Counted from the stretch's first letter, positions 34,237 to 43,526 are shown. The stretch: DNA of 64,000 nt from Mesorhizobium atlanticum (GCF_003289965.1 NZ_QMBQ01000002.1:558001-622000), one strand, 5' to 3'. Numbers and translations: made by a program. Notes: generated by a model not told the origin, from the letters alone.

Positions 34237-35421
34237 TCAGCCGAGTACACCCGCCAATGCAAGGGCTGCGATTTCCTCCCGGCTGAAGCCAAGACGGGCC
34301 AATATGCTTGCGGTTTCGCGATCGGCAGCGGTCGGTGCCGCCGCAGCCGCTGCCGGGTCTTGCGAGAAACGCGGCGCCGGCGCTGGGCGCTCGAGCCTGC
34401 CGGACGTCACAAAGCTTTGCCGGGCGCGATTGTGCGGGTGGTTCCTGGCTTCGACCAGCGACAGCACGGGCGCGACACAGGCATCGGACGCGGCGAAAAG
34501 CTCGGCCCACTCGTCGCGCGTTTTCTCCCTGACCCGGCCGGCAATTGCGGCGCGCATCGCGGGCCACGACGATTTGTCGTATTGGCTGCCAACAAAATGC
34601 CCGGCGAGCGGCAGCAGCCTGGCGAATTCGGCGAAGAAGCGCGGTTCGAGGCAGCCAACGGCAATGTGCCTTGCGTCCGCCGTCTCATAGGTCTCGTAAA
34701 ACGGCGCGCCGGAATCGAGCAGGTTCTCGCCGCGCCTATCGCTCCACAGGCCCGCCGCCATGTAAGCGTGGATCGGCGCGGCGAGCATTGAGGCCCCCTC
34801 GATCATCGAGGCATCGACCACCTGGCCCTTTCCGGTGCGCGACCGCTGGAAAAGGGCGGCAAGCACGCCGGTGATGAGCATCATGGCGCCGCCGCCTTGA
34901 TCCGCGACGAGATTGAGCGGCGGCACGGGCGGCGCGTCCTTCCTGCCGATCGCGTGCAGCAGGCCCGCATAAGCGAGATAGGTGATGTCGTGCCCGGCTC
35001 GCCCGGATAGCGGTCCGTCCTGGCCGAACCCGGTCAGGCGGCCATAGATCAGCGCCGGATTGTGTTGGAGCAGGATATCGGGACCGAGGCCGAGGCGCTC
35101 CATCACACCGGGGCGGAAGCCTTCGACAAGCAAGTCGGCCCATGCCGCGAGCCGCAGCAACAGCTCCGTGCCCGCCGGACGCTTGAGGTCGAGCTTGAGG
35201 ACGGAACGGCCGTGGCGGTCGAGGTCGTATTCTTCCGGCAGGTTCAGAAGCGGCTGGCCGGCATCGGCGCGCTCGATGCGCAGCACCTCGGCGCCCATCT
35301 CGGACAGCATCAGGGCGGCAAGCGGCAGCGGGCCGAGCCCGGCTATCTCGATGACTTTCAGGCCGGCGAGCGGGCCGGTCTTTTCGGTGGAAGCTCCGGC
35401 GCCTGTCGGCGAGCCAGTCAT
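34237..35421 (-). CDS. CoA-transferase family III (CaiB/BaiF) protein
   Basis: A 394-residue class III CoA-transferase or alpha-methylacyl-CoA racemase. Landmarks are LKVIEIAGLGPLPLAALMLS, GAEVLRIERADAG, SVLKLDLKRPAG, and GRLTGFGQDGPLSGRAGHDI with the catalytic Asp in the GHD motif. AHDITYLA-type sequence followed by NLVADQGGGAMML favours the racemase subgroup. It starts six bases after the stop of the SDR gene (35428-36189), so the two form an operon acting on an acyl-CoA. Confidence 0.9.
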   Translation of the reverse strand: MTGSPTGAGASTEKTGPLAGLKVIEIAGLGPLPLAALMLSEMGAEVLRIERADAGQPLLNLPEEYDLDRHGRSVLKLDLKRPAGTELLLRLAAWADLLVEGFRPGVMERLGLGPDILLQHNPALIYGRLTGFGQDGPLSGRAGHDITYLAYAGLLHAIGRKDAPPVPPLNLVADQGGGAMMLITGVLAALFQRSRTGKGQVVDASMIEGASMLAAPIHAYMAAGLWSDRRGENLLDSGAPFYETYETADARHIAVGCLEPRFFAEFARLLPLAGHFVGSQYDKSSWPAMRAAIAGRVREKTRDEWAELFAASDACVAPVLSLVEARNHPHNRARQSFVTSGRLERPAPAPRFSQDPAAAAAAPTAADRETASILARLGFSREEIAALALAGVLG

Positions 35422-35427
35422 CTCGGC

Positions 35428-36189
35428 TTATTTCGGCGCCATGCGGATGGCGCCGTCGAGGCGGATGGTCTCGCCGTTCAGCATCTGGTTCTCGACAATG
35501 TGCAGCGCAAGGGCCGCATATTCCGCCGGCTCGCCGAGCCGGGGCGGGAAGGGCACGGCGGCGCCGAGCGAATCCTGCACTTCCTGCGGCATGCCGGCCA
35601 TCATCGGCGTCTTGAAGATGCCGGGCGCGATGGTGCAGACGCGAATGCCGGAGCGCGCAAGATCGCGCGCCACCGGCAGCGTCATGCCGACGACGCCGCC
35701 CTTGGAAGCAGAATAGGCGGCCTGCCCGATCTGGCCGTCATAGGCGGCAACGGAGGCGGTGTTGACGATGACGCCGCGCTCGCCCCCGGCAAGCGGATCG
35801 AGCTTCGCCGCCCGATCGGCAACGAGGCGGATCATGTTGAAGGTGCCGATCAGGTTGATCTCGATAACCTTGCGGTACTGGTCGAGCGGATGCGGTCCGT
35901 CCTTGCCGATCGTCTTCACGCCGATGGCGATGCCGGCGCAATTGACCAGGATGCGCGGTTCGCCGAGCTTTCCGGCCACTTCCGCGATCGCGGCTGTCGC
36001 GCTGTCGCCGCTAGAGACATCGCATTGGACGGCAATGCCGCCGATCTCGGCTGCGACTTTCGTGGCGCGCTCGATGCCGACATCGAGGATGGCGACACGG
36101 GCGCCCCTAGCGGCAAGCGCGCGCGCCGTCGCCTCTCCCAGGCCGGATCCCCCGCCGGTGACGATTGCGATCTGGCCGTTCGGGTTCAT
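35428..36189 (-). CDS. Short-chain dehydrogenase, 3-hydroxyacyl-CoA type
   Basis: A 253-residue SDR. The cofactor motif is [20 protein letters not shown], with NCAGIA, the Ser in [20 protein letters not shown], and the catalytic Tyr-x3-Lys in [10 protein letters not shown]. The sequence and the [20 protein letters not shown] segment resemble type-II 3-hydroxyacyl-CoA dehydrogenases. Asp after strand 2 (VAILDVG) implies NAD. It is the first gene of a two-gene operon with the CoA-transferase family protein, suggesting branched or modified fatty-acid breakdown. Confidence 0.9.
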   Translation of the reverse strand: MNPNGQIAIVTGGGSGLGEATARALAARGARVAILDVGIERATKVAAEIGGIAVQCDVSSGDSATAAIAEVAGKLGEPRILVNCAGIAIGVKTIGKDGPHPLDQYRKVIEINLIGTFNMIRLVADRAAKLDPLAGGERGVIVNTASVAAYDGQIGQAAYSASKGGVVGMTLPVARDLARSGIRVCTIAPGIFKTPMMAGMPQEVQDSLGAAVPFPPRLGEPAEYAALALHIVENQMLNGETIRLDGAIRMAPK

Positions 36190-36216
36190 GCAAGCCTCCC
36201 AGGGTTTCGAATTATG

Positions 36217-36822
36217 CTACGAGGCGCGCAGGGGAGGCGCAACCGCAATGGCCTGCTCGATCGATAGCTGTGCATTGCCGGCCGGCCGCGTCAGGGCCGG
36301 GGCAAATTCCGGGACCCTTGCCATGTTGGCGTGGCAGACATCACCCGCGAAGCGGGCGACAGCGCCCGGCTTGATCTCATGATACAGCAGCCGGTCGAGA
36401 TCGACCGGGCGCGGCATGGTGATCTGCCCGCGCGGGAAGCGCTTGAAGCCGAGCGGTCCATAATATGGCTCGTCGCCGACCAGAATGACGGCAGGCGCGC
36501 CGGCCTTCCTGGCCGCTTCCAGCGCGATCGCGACCAGCCTGCGGCCGATGCCGAGGTTCTTGAAGGCGGGGCGCACCGCAAGCGGGCCGAGCATCATGGC
36601 GCGCCCCGCGCCCGCGGCCACGCGCGTCATGCGCACCGAAGCGATGACCGTATCGTCCTTGACGGCGACATAGGACATCGAGCGGTCATGCCCGCCCGAC
36701 TCGCGGATCTTGTAGGCGGCAAGCACGAAACGGCCCGGGCCGAAGGCCTGGTCATTGATGGCTTCGATTTCAGCATCATGTGCCGGGGTTTCCGGCAGGT
36801 ATTTCACGTCGGCAAGGCTCAT
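36217..36822 (-). CDS. GNAT-family N-acetyltransferase
   Basis: A 201-residue acetyltransferase. Motif A is LGPLAVRPAFKNLGIGRRLV, with the GIGRR loop for acetyl-CoA; GDEPYYGPLGFKRFPRGQI is the typical continuation of the YhbS-like group (COG3153). ATG 36822 is chosen; the frame upstream has no family character. It starts the divergent region that carries the palindromic operator in front of the hydroquinone reductase gene. Confidence 0.85.
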   Translation of the reverse strand: MSLADVKYLPETPAHDAEIEAINDQAFGPGRFVLAAYKIRESGGHDRSMSYVAVKDDTVIASVRMTRVAAGAGRAMMLGPLAVRPAFKNLGIGRRLVAIALEAARKAGAPAVILVGDEPYYGPLGFKRFPRGQITMPRPVDLDRLLYHEIKPGAVARFAGDVCHANMARVPEFAPALTRPAGNAQLSIEQAIAVAPPLRAS

Positions 36823-37005
36823 GGTCTTTGCGTTCCGGTATACGAGGAAGGTTTGCTGCAAGCGGCAGCGTTCGCCAGTCAGCGCTTGTTAAGCGCGGGC
36901 GCCCTTTCGTCGTCGGTCGAACCGGATCGAGGCAAAGTCGAACATGGGCGCCTCCGCTAGCACCAATTTTGTGCCGCTGCAATCGGCGCTTTTTGCCTTT
37001 CTTTG

Positions 37006-37042
37006 TGTCATTTGACGAACTGGTTCGTCATTTGACGAACTG
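37006..37042 (+). promoter_or_regulatory. Tandem/palindromic operator upstream of the hydroquinone reductase gene
   Basis: A perfect palindrome TGACGAAC-TG-GTTCGTCA (37013-37030) is overlapped by a second inverted repeat, TTCGTCA-TT-TGACGAA (37024-37039), and the block GTCATTTGACGAACTG is repeated with a 20-base period (37007 and 37027). The eight-base arms are typical of TetR-type operators. It lies about 70 bases before the ATG of the reductase. No regulator gene is adjacent. Confidence 0.75.
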
Positions 37043-37112
37043 TTCAGCGCCGAAGGGCTTCGCCAACCCGCCTATCGGCCTAGATTATTGCGAACCGCAG
37101 GGAGATTTCCGC

Positions 37113-38099
37113 ATGGGATTGCTGATCGAAGGCAAATGGCAGGACCGCCCGTTCGACACCGACAGCGGCGGACGGTTCATACGGAGAGAGTCACAATGGC
37201 GCGACTGGATCACGCGTGACGGCAGTCCGGCGCAAGGCAGCAGGCGTGGCTTCAAGGCGGAACCCGGCCGTTATCACCTCTATGTCTCGCTCGCCTGCCC
37301 ATGGGCACATCGCACATTGATCTTCCGTGCTCTGAAGAAGCTCGACGGCGTCATCTCCGTATCGGTGGTGCACCACTTCATGGGCGAAAACGGCTGGACG
37401 TTCAAAGCCGAGGACGGCGCCACCGGGGACAAGCTCTACGGCCTCGATTTCCTGCATCAGGTCTACACCAAGGCCGATCCGGCCTATTCAGGCCGCGTGA
37501 CGGTGCCGGTGCTGTGGGACAAGAAGCAAGAGACCATCGTCAACAACGAGTCCTCCGAGATCATCCGTATGCTCAATTCCGCCTTCGACGAATGGGGCGA
37601 TGCGGGTCTCGATTTCTATCCGGCGGCGCTGCGCGCGGAGATCGACCGGATCAATGCGCAGGTCTACCCGGCGATCAACAACGGCGTTTATCGCGCCGGT
37701 TTCGCCACCACGCAGAAAGCCTATGAGGAAGCTTTCAGTGAATTGTTCCAGGCTCTCGATACGATCGAGGAGAGGCTGTCGCGACAGCGCTATCTGGCCG
37801 GCGAACACATCACCGAGGCCGATTGGCGGCTGTTCACGACGCTGGTTCGTTTCGATCCGGTCTATGTCGGCCACTTCAAATGCAATCTGCGCCGCATCGC
37901 CGACTATCCGAACCTGTCGAATTATCTGCGCGATCTCTATCAGGTGCCCGGTGTGTCGGGCACGGTCAACCTGCACCACATCAAGTCGCATTATTACGGC
38001 AGCCACAGATCGATCAATCCGACGGGGATCGTTCCGGTGGGGCCGGAGCTCGACTATGCGGCTGCGCATGACCGGGGCAGGTTCAGGAAGGCGGCGTGA
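37113..38099 (+). CDS. Glutathionyl-hydroquinone reductase (xi-class GST, YqjG-like)
   Basis: A 328-residue omega/xi-class glutathione transferase. The N-terminal thioredoxin-like domain carries the catalytic Cys62 in SLACPWAHRTLIFRALKKL, then GDKLYGLDFLHQVYTKADP and VPVLWDKKQETIVNNESSEI. The helical C-terminal domain ends with HHIKSHYYGSHRSINPTGIV, where the tyrosines typical of xi-class enzymes lie. It reduces glutathionyl-hydroquinones formed during quinone detoxification. ATG 37113 follows CAGGGAG. It is probably controlled through the palindromic operator upstream. Confidence 0.93.
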   Translation: MGLLIEGKWQDRPFDTDSGGRFIRRESQWRDWITRDGSPAQGSRRGFKAEPGRYHLYVSLACPWAHRTLIFRALKKLDGVISVSVVHHFMGENGWTFKAEDGATGDKLYGLDFLHQVYTKADPAYSGRVTVPVLWDKKQETIVNNESSEIIRMLNSAFDEWGDAGLDFYPAALRAEIDRINAQVYPAINNGVYRAGFATTQKAYEEAFSELFQALDTIEERLSRQRYLAGEHITEADWRLFTTLVRFDPVYVGHFKCNLRRIADYPNLSNYLRDLYQVPGVSGTVNLHHIKSHYYGSHRSINPTGIVPVGPELDYAAAHDRGRFRKAA

Positions 38100-38603
38100 C
38101 TACCAGTAGGGTGAGATCCGCTCACCGTCAAAAATCTCGGCTATCCGTCGCAGTGTCGCCGGGGTCGTGCCCTCGGGCAAGCGGTCGAGCGGGAAGAAGC
38201 CCGCTTCGGCGATCTCATGATCGGGCAGTTTCCGGGCCGTCTGGCTGAAGGCCTCGATCAGATAAAGGCCGACATGGTCGCGCTTGCTGGAGCGGCGGTT
38301 GAAATGCATCGACTTCAGCACCGGCGGCGCGGTCAGCGCGATGTTGCCTTCCTCGGCCAGCTCGCGCGCCAGCGCTTCTTCGAGCGTCTCGCCGGGCTCG
38401 ACGCCCCCGCCGGGCAATTGCCAGCCCGGTACATAGGTATGGCGGATCAGGAAGACGGCGTTGGAGGCACGTTCGTAGACCAGGCCGCGTACACCGAGCG
38501 TCATCGGGCGGCGCAGCAGAAAATAAAAATGGAAGAACCTGGCGCGCAGCCCCGGCCAGCCGGTCTGGCGGAAGGCCTCCTCCGGATCGGCGCGCCGGTT
38601 CAT
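38100..38603 (-). CDS. Nudix hydrolase
   Basis: A 167-residue Nudix protein. The Nudix box is intact: GGGVEPGETLEEALARELAE followed by EGN, fitting Gx5Ex7REUxEExGU. The preceding strand VFLIRHTYVPGWQLPGGG is family-typical. The substrate cannot be told; it hydrolyses a nucleoside diphosphate linked to some group. Its stop codon directly abuts that of the convergent hydroquinone reductase gene, so there is no room for a terminator between them. Confidence 0.9.
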   Translation of the reverse strand: MNRRADPEEAFRQTGWPGLRARFFHFYFLLRRPMTLGVRGLVYERASNAVFLIRHTYVPGWQLPGGGVEPGETLEEALARELAEEGNIALTAPPVLKSMHFNRRSSKRDHVGLYLIEAFSQTARKLPDHEIAEAGFFPLDRLPEGTTPATLRRIAEIFDGERISPYW

Positions 38604-38670
38604 GCAACGATCCGCAAGCAGATTTTCGTGGGTTGTCCCACGAACAACTGCTTAGCCTTCCTCGTTTTTC

Positions 38671-38715
38671 GCAGGTTCTGGCTGCAAAACCGTGGGACGG
38701 CTTTGCGGAACCTGC
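38671..38715. repeat. Extended intergenic hairpin
   Basis: A 45-base inverted structure between divergent genes. The outer arms are GCAGGTTC/GAACCTGC, the inner arms GCAAA/TTTGC and CCG/CGG, around the loop TGGGA. A wider pair GTCCCACG (about 38636) and CGTGGGAC (about 38691) overlaps it. It has no T tract, so it is not an obvious terminator; it could be an operator, a repeat element or part of a leader RNA. Confidence 0.5.
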
Positions 38716-38773
38716 TTGGGGGAACAGCAAAGGGTGAGTGGAAAGCCTCGGCGGCGTCGCTTAAGAAGGGGCC

Positions 38774-39706
38774 ATGTTCAGGCTCGCGCATATTTCCGAT
38801 GCTCATCTGGGACCGTTGCCCGATGTAACCTATCGCGACCTCGCGTCCAAGCGCGTGCTGGGCTATGTCAACTGGCAGCGCAACCGACGCCGCCATATGC
38901 ATGACGCCGTCATCGACACAATCGTCGCCGACATCAAGGCGAACGCGCCGGACCATCTCGCCGTCACCGGCGACCTCGTCAACCTGGCGCTCGACGGCGA
39001 GATCGAGATGGCCAAGCACTGGCTGGAGACGCTCGGATCGCCGCACGACGTTTCCGTGGTCCCCGGCAATCACGATGCCTATGTGCCGGGCGCCTTCGAC
39101 AAGGTCTGCCGGGCATGGGCTCCCTGGATGACGGGCGACGGCGTCAACAGTCCGGTCGACCGCAATTCCTTTCCTTATTTGCGCGTGCGCGGCGATGTCG
39201 CGCTGATCGGCGTCACCACGGCGCGCGCCACCGCACCCTTCATGGCCAACGGCTTCTTCATGGAAGGGCAGGCCGAACGGCTCGGCAAGGTCCTCGATGA
39301 TACTGCGAAACAGGGGCTCTTCCGGATCATCATGATCCACCACCCGCCGGTGCGCGGCGCGGTCCCGCAGCACAAGCGCCTGTTCGGCATTGCCCGTTTT
39401 CACAAGGTCATTCGCCGGCATGGCGCGGAACTCGTCCTGCACGGCCACTCGCACCTGCCGTCCTTGTTCACCATCGGCACACGCGGCGCCAAGGTGCCGG
39501 TGGTCGGTGTTGCCGCCGCCGGCCAGGCACCGGGTGGCAAACATCCGGCGGCGCAGTACAACTTGTTCGAAATCGGTGGTGAAAGGGGCAACTGGCGCCT
39601 GCGCCTGACCAGGCGCGGCCTGACCGGACCGGCTATGCCGCCTTCGGACCTCCAGACCATGGACCTCGACGTGCCGGCAGACGGGCGCCAACTCGTCAGA
39701 AGCTGA
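38774..39706 (+). CDS. Calcineurin-like metallophosphoesterase
   Basis: A 310-residue phosphoesterase with all metal motifs in order: Asp9/His11 in HISDAHLGPL, VTGDLVNLALDGE, VVPGNHDAY, IMIHHPPVRG, and the final LHGHSHLPS. These coordinate two metal ions. Relatives include cyclic-nucleotide phosphodiesterases and lipid A/UDP-sugar hydrolases; the substrate is undecided. No signal peptide or membrane helix, so cytoplasmic. Its 3' end overlaps the convergent gene at 39696 by 11 bases. Confidence 0.9.
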   Translation: MFRLAHISDAHLGPLPDVTYRDLASKRVLGYVNWQRNRRRHMHDAVIDTIVADIKANAPDHLAVTGDLVNLALDGEIEMAKHWLETLGSPHDVSVVPGNHDAYVPGAFDKVCRAWAPWMTGDGVNSPVDRNSFPYLRVRGDVALIGVTTARATAPFMANGFFMEGQAERLGKVLDDTAKQGLFRIIMIHHPPVRGAVPQHKRLFGIARFHKVIRRHGAELVLHGHSHLPSLFTIGTRGAKVPVVGVAAAGQAPGGKHPAAQYNLFEIGGERGNWRLRLTRRGLTGPAMPPSDLQTMDLDVPADGRQLVRS

Positions 39707-40313
39707 TCTTCATCTGCATGATGCGGTCCCAGAACAAGGCCAGCGAAACCGCCAGGCCGACAAGGGCGCCGGCGGCGATCAGGCCGAGGCCGGCGAAGAA
39801 AGTCGTCCAGCCGTTGCGGCCGTTCTCGGATCGGATAGGCGGCTCCGCTTCCTGGACCATGTGTCGATGCAGGCCGGGAACGGCGCTTTCCATACCGCCC
39901 TCCATCATGCGCTGCCGCTCGACGACACGTTCGGCCACGTAGCGCGTGACAGCGTCGGCGACGGCTTTCATCTCGGTCGATTCAGCCAGCACCACGCGGC
40001 CGACGCGCGTGTCCTTGAGGAAGCGATAGGTTCGGCGGTCGCGTCCCATGGCGACGTGGCTCACCGCGTCGATCCATAGCCGCGGCTGCAGGCCCGACGA
40101 GACGGCGAAGTCGAAGCTGTCAATGTCGGCCGGGACATCGGCAAAGATGGGGGCAAGCTCGGCTGCCAGCAGATCGAGCCGCATGCGGTGCGCCTCGCGC
40201 ATGTCGACAACCACATCATCGCGGTCGGCGAAGGCGTTCTTGACGTCGCGTATGGCATCCGAAAGCTTTCGCGACGGCTCGATCGGGGTGACTATGTCGC
40301 CTGCATCCTTCAT
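39696..40313 (-). CDS. Conserved hypothetical protein with C-terminal membrane helix
   Basis: A 205-residue protein of no named family. Residues 1-160 are charged and mixed helix/strand (VVVDMREAHRMRLDLLAAEL; SSGLQPRLWIDAVSHVAMGR). A single transmembrane helix lies near the end (TFFAGLGLIAAGALVGLAVS), with a short tail, giving a tail-anchored topology. It resembles conserved Rhizobiales proteins without known function. It overlaps the end of the convergent phosphoesterase gene. Confidence 0.8.
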   Translation of the reverse strand: MKDAGDIVTPIEPSRKLSDAIRDVKNAFADRDDVVVDMREAHRMRLDLLAAELAPIFADVPADIDSFDFAVSSGLQPRLWIDAVSHVAMGRDRRTYRFLKDTRVGRVVLAESTEMKAVADAVTRYVAERVVERQRMMEGGMESAVPGLHRHMVQEAEPPIRSENGRNGWTTFFAGLGLIAAGALVGLAVSLALFWDRIMQMKISF

Positions 40314-40460
40314 GGGCGGCTGCCTCGCTGCTGGTTAACAGCGAGTTAACACAGTCGCCGGCAAAATGCACGCCGATGACATGCCGCGCCGCGGCTTCGG
40401 TCCAGACGGAACCCCGTTTCGGATCTTTTCGGCTGGTTGGGAGCCAACCCGGCCCCGCGA

Positions 40461-41264
40461 TCAACTGGCCTCGGCGCCCAGCGCCGGACGCAACCGCCTG
40501 ACGCGCCGACGCGTGTTGCGACGCACGATCTCGGCGATCAGGTCCGGAGCCTCCTCGACCAGCATGTGACCCGCGTCAAGGACATGGTGCAGATGGAAGT
40601 GCGACGGCAGAGCCTCGGCCTGCCCGACAGGCAGGAGTGGATCCTCCGCTCCCCAAACGACCATCACCGGCATGTCGAGCGTATCCAGTTGCGCCCGGGG
40701 GATGACGCCTTGCCGGTCATCCCTGGTCATCGCCGCCGCCATGTCGATCAGGGCCTGCAACTGGCCGGGCTGTTTGCGCATCCGGCAGAGGGCATCCACC
40801 ACGTGGTCGGACGGCACGGCTCGCGGCCCAGACATGGCTGCAAGGCAGGCTCGGACCTGCTTCCTGCCAGAAGCCGCCGCATAGCGGCGCAGCAGGGCTG
40901 CGTTGATCTCCGGGCCGAAGCCGCCGGGGGCCAGCAAAGTCAGCGAAGCGACCCTGCCGGGGTCGGCTAGCGCCATCAACGTCGCGATCGCGCCGCCCAT
41001 GGAATGACCGACAAGATGGACCTTGCGCAGCCGGCGGGCGGCCAGATCGGCGAGGATGGCTCGCGCGGCGGGCTTGGCGCCGCCCATGCCTTCACATTCC
41101 AAGGACCGCCCATGGCCCGGCAGATCGTAAGCAAGCACCTTCGCTTCCGGCGCGAGCGATGCCGCGACGTTACGCCAAACCTCACCACAGGCTCCGAAGC
41201 CGTGCAGAAAGACGATCGTCTTCGGACCAGAGCCGCCTTCGACGGCATAAGGGAATGGAAGCAT
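40461..41264 (-). CDS. Alpha/beta-fold hydrolase
   Basis: A 267-residue hydrolase. The oxyanion-side motif is IVFLHGFGACGEVWRNVA, the nucleophile elbow is HLVGHSMGGAIATLMALADP, the acid residue lies in VMVVWGAEDPLLPVGQAEAL, and the catalytic His in HHVLDAGHMLVEEAPDLIAE. The arrangement resembles dihydrolipoamide acyltransferase-like/acetoin-system hydrolases and ester hydrolases. The substrate is unknown. It is monocistronic, with a 147-base gap to the upstream-positioned membrane protein. Confidence 0.88.
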   Translation of the reverse strand: MLPFPYAVEGGSGPKTIVFLHGFGACGEVWRNVAASLAPEAKVLAYDLPGHGRSLECEGMGGAKPAARAILADLAARRLRKVHLVGHSMGGAIATLMALADPGRVASLTLLAPGGFGPEINAALLRRYAAASGRKQVRACLAAMSGPRAVPSDHVVDALCRMRKQPGQLQALIDMAAAMTRDDRQGVIPRAQLDTLDMPVMVVWGAEDPLLPVGQAEALPSHFHLHHVLDAGHMLVEEAPDLIAEIVRRNTRRRVRRLRPALGAEAS

Positions 41265-41478
41265 GAAAATGGAACGGTAAAGTGAGATAAGCAGCTATCG
41301 CAAATCATGGCTGAATTGCTCTCGATCCAGACCAATGGCCAGTAAAATTTTCGCGACCGAGCGGTCTGTCAGGCGCTCGACGCGCAAGCCCGCCCCAATG
41401 GGTGTCGGATTACAGCGTGATACTCCCTGCTGCGGCCATTGGGGGGACCAAAACGGGCGGAAGGCGTGCCCATCTCCT

Positions 41479-41557
41479 TGTTTTGGCGCAATTCCGACGC
41501 GAAGGCTATGGCGCGGCCGCCGAACCCAACCGCCCACGCTTTTCCGGAAAGTTCCTT
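41479..41557. repeat. Palindromic intergenic repeat, copy 1
   Basis: About 79 bases starting GGCGCAATTCCGACGCGAAG after a T run and ending TTTTCCGGAAAGTTCCTTA. It aligns along its whole length with the stretch at 60128-60209 (shared blocks AAGGCTA-GGCG, GCCGA-CC, CCG-C-C-TTTCC). The GCAATTCC and GGAA-TTCC ends form an imperfect hairpin. It abuts the stop codon of the minus-strand gene at 41556, exactly as copy 2 does at 60207. Confidence 0.65.
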
Positions 41558-43346
41558 AGCTCGGATTGCCGATCCCGGCGGCACGCAAGGATTGCACCAG
41601 CCGATCGGTGAGATCCGCCGGATATTTGCGGTCGACGAATGTCGCGCGCGGGTCGGCGGCGAATTTCGGGAATTCGGTGATGAGCTCGTTGGCAAGCTCG
41701 CCCGCCAGCTTGTCCCGACCCGAAATCTTGGCGCCGATCAGGCGCGCGGCCAGATAGTGCGACTTGGATGCCGTCGTGCGCAGCGACTCGCTGGCTATGG
41801 CGGCCTTCTTCATATCACCCTGCATGAAGGCGCCGACGAACAGGCCATAATCCCACCAGGTCGGATGGCCACTGAAGGCCTCGACCGCGTGGCCCAGGAT
41901 CGGCGTTCCCTCATCGTACTTGCCGGCGAAGATCAGCCCGTAGCCGTAGGCGGCGGCCATGCCGAGATCATACGGGTTGAGTTCGTAGGCCTTGCGCGTC
42001 AAGCGGATCGCTTCGTCCGCGTTGCCGAGGCGCGAGTTGAGGTAGCCGAGGGCGCGATGCGCGTGCGAGTTCATGGGCCCCATCTGGACGGCGCGGTGCG
42101 CAAGCGACATGGCCTTTTCGAGCGTCGCATCGGGCGGATAGGGATAGCGGGCGGTGACGGCCTCCCCGTGAAGCGCGGCCAACTCAGCGTAGACAAGCGA
42201 TGATTTGGTGCCTTCGCTGGCCAGCTTCTCCAGGCAGCGATAGGCAGCTTCATGCGTCTTGGCGTTCATGTCGAGATAGTAGTGGTCATCGAGGACCAGG
42301 CATCCGATCTGGCTGGTGCGGATGTCGCTCTGGTCGATGTAGCTGTAGATCGCGCCGGAAGCGGGAACGGTCGAGGTGAGGAGGCTGGCGACGTTGCTTT
42401 CAACCACGCTAGGCGCGGTTTCGGCCGATGTCAGGTTGCGCGACAGCAGGACCCGGCCAGTCGCGACGCTCTGCAGCTCGACAGTGACGTCGCCGGCGGC
42501 GGGGCCGGGAACAATATCGAAGACGAAACTGATCGGGTCGGCCGATTGATCGCGCGTTGAATCCGCGTCGCGCCCGATGAAGTCGATGGTGTCGAAACCG
42601 GCAAGGCCGGCGCGCAGCGACGCTGCGACGCGAGCCGCCTCCGCTCCATCGGCTTTCATGGCAATGTAGATGAGCGGCAAGGAGTCGAATATCGGCTGGG
42701 CGGCGATGCTGGCAGCGCCCGCTGTTTCGGCCGTTGCCGCCGCGTCGCCGCCGCCGAGGAAGGCATCGCCCTGGCGAAGGATAAGCACGCCGAGCATGGC
42801 AATGACCAGAACCATGGCTGCCCAGAAGAATCGCAGTTGCCGTGTCAATGATTGCGCAGGTGCGGCTGGCGCAATGGGGGCCACCGGTTCACCCGGCGTC
42901 GCGCTGTCGAGATATTCGGCCGCGGCCGGGGCGGCTTCGGCCGATGCCTGGGGTTGGCGCGCGATGTTGCCGGTGGCGGATTTTGCGTCGCCGGGCAGGC
43001 GGATTGCGTTCAGTTCATAGGAGGGGACATAACCGCCGCGGGGGATCGCGATGCGAACCGGCTCGGCGACGCCTTCGTTGGCGAAGTACTGGTCCAGAAG
43101 CTCGCGCAGGCGGCCGGCCTGGACCCTGACCACGGCATCGGTGGAGGCGTCGAAATCGCCGTCCTTGCCGAAGACATCCATGGCGATGGAAACGCCCTTC
43201 AGCCTGTCCGCCTCGCCGGCCTGCTCGCGTTCGACCAGATAGCGCAAAAGCCTGCGGGCACGCTCGGAGCGTCCGAACGTTTCGCTGGCAAGCAGTCGCT
43301 CCAATGTCTCGCGCACTGCGGGGGCGGCAGGCGGGGCATGCTCCAA
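41556..43346 (-). CDS. Membrane-anchored TPR protein with N-terminal regulator-like domain
   Basis: A 596-residue protein. The N-terminal 95 residues (RARRLLRYLVEREQAGEADR; DASTDAVVRVQAGRLRELLD; IPRGGYVPSYEL) are the domain often found before TPR regions in rhizobial proteins annotated as adenylate-cyclase-like. One transmembrane helix follows (FFWAAMVLVIAMLGVLILRQ, about 180-200). The rest is a TolB-like beta region and TPR repeats (LGYLNSRLGNADEAIRLTRK). The start is TTG 43346, set by GAGAGG eight bases upstream. Function unknown; layout suggests a membrane-bound sensor or scaffold. It is distinct from the winged-helix regulators in the accessory region. Confidence 0.82.
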   Translation of the reverse strand: MEHAPPAAPAVRETLERLLASETFGRSERARRLLRYLVEREQAGEADRLKGVSIAMDVFGKDGDFDASTDAVVRVQAGRLRELLDQYFANEGVAEPVRIAIPRGGYVPSYELNAIRLPGDAKSATGNIARQPQASAEAAPAAAEYLDSATPGEPVAPIAPAAPAQSLTRQLRFFWAAMVLVIAMLGVLILRQGDAFLGGGDAAATAETAGAASIAAQPIFDSLPLIYIAMKADGAEAARVAASLRAGLAGFDTIDFIGRDADSTRDQSADPISFVFDIVPGPAAGDVTVELQSVATGRVLLSRNLTSAETAPSVVESNVASLLTSTVPASGAIYSYIDQSDIRTSQIGCLVLDDHYYLDMNAKTHEAAYRCLEKLASEGTKSSLVYAELAALHGEAVTARYPYPPDATLEKAMSLAHRAVQMGPMNSHAHRALGYLNSRLGNADEAIRLTRKAYELNPYDLGMAAAYGYGLIFAGKYDEGTPILGHAVEAFSGHPTWWDYGLFVGAFMQGDMKKAAIASESLRTTASKSHYLAARLIGAKISGRDKLAGELANELITEFPKFAADPRATFVDRKYPADLTDRLVQSLRAAGIGNPS

Positions 43347-43497
43347 GTGTCGATCCTCTCGAAGTCGGCACAGGTTAGGACGCGATAATATAGCGCCCGC
43401 GCGGGCGCACAAGGATGCTTCTGTTATGTGATCGCGTAAGCTACCGGAAATTCCCCCGCCGGTTAACGAACGACGGGCAAATTGCGTCTGTTTTGCA

Positions 43498-43526
43498 ACA
43501 CGGCGCGCCTCGCGGACGCGCCGTGT
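43498..43526 (-). terminator. Hairpin downstream of leuA
   Basis: A perfect ten-base stem ACACGGCGCG/CGCGCCGTGT with a nine-base loop, 16 bases after the leuA stop. There is no long T tract on the minus strand, so termination strength is uncertain, but the position fits the 3' end of the leuA transcript. Confidence 0.55.
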
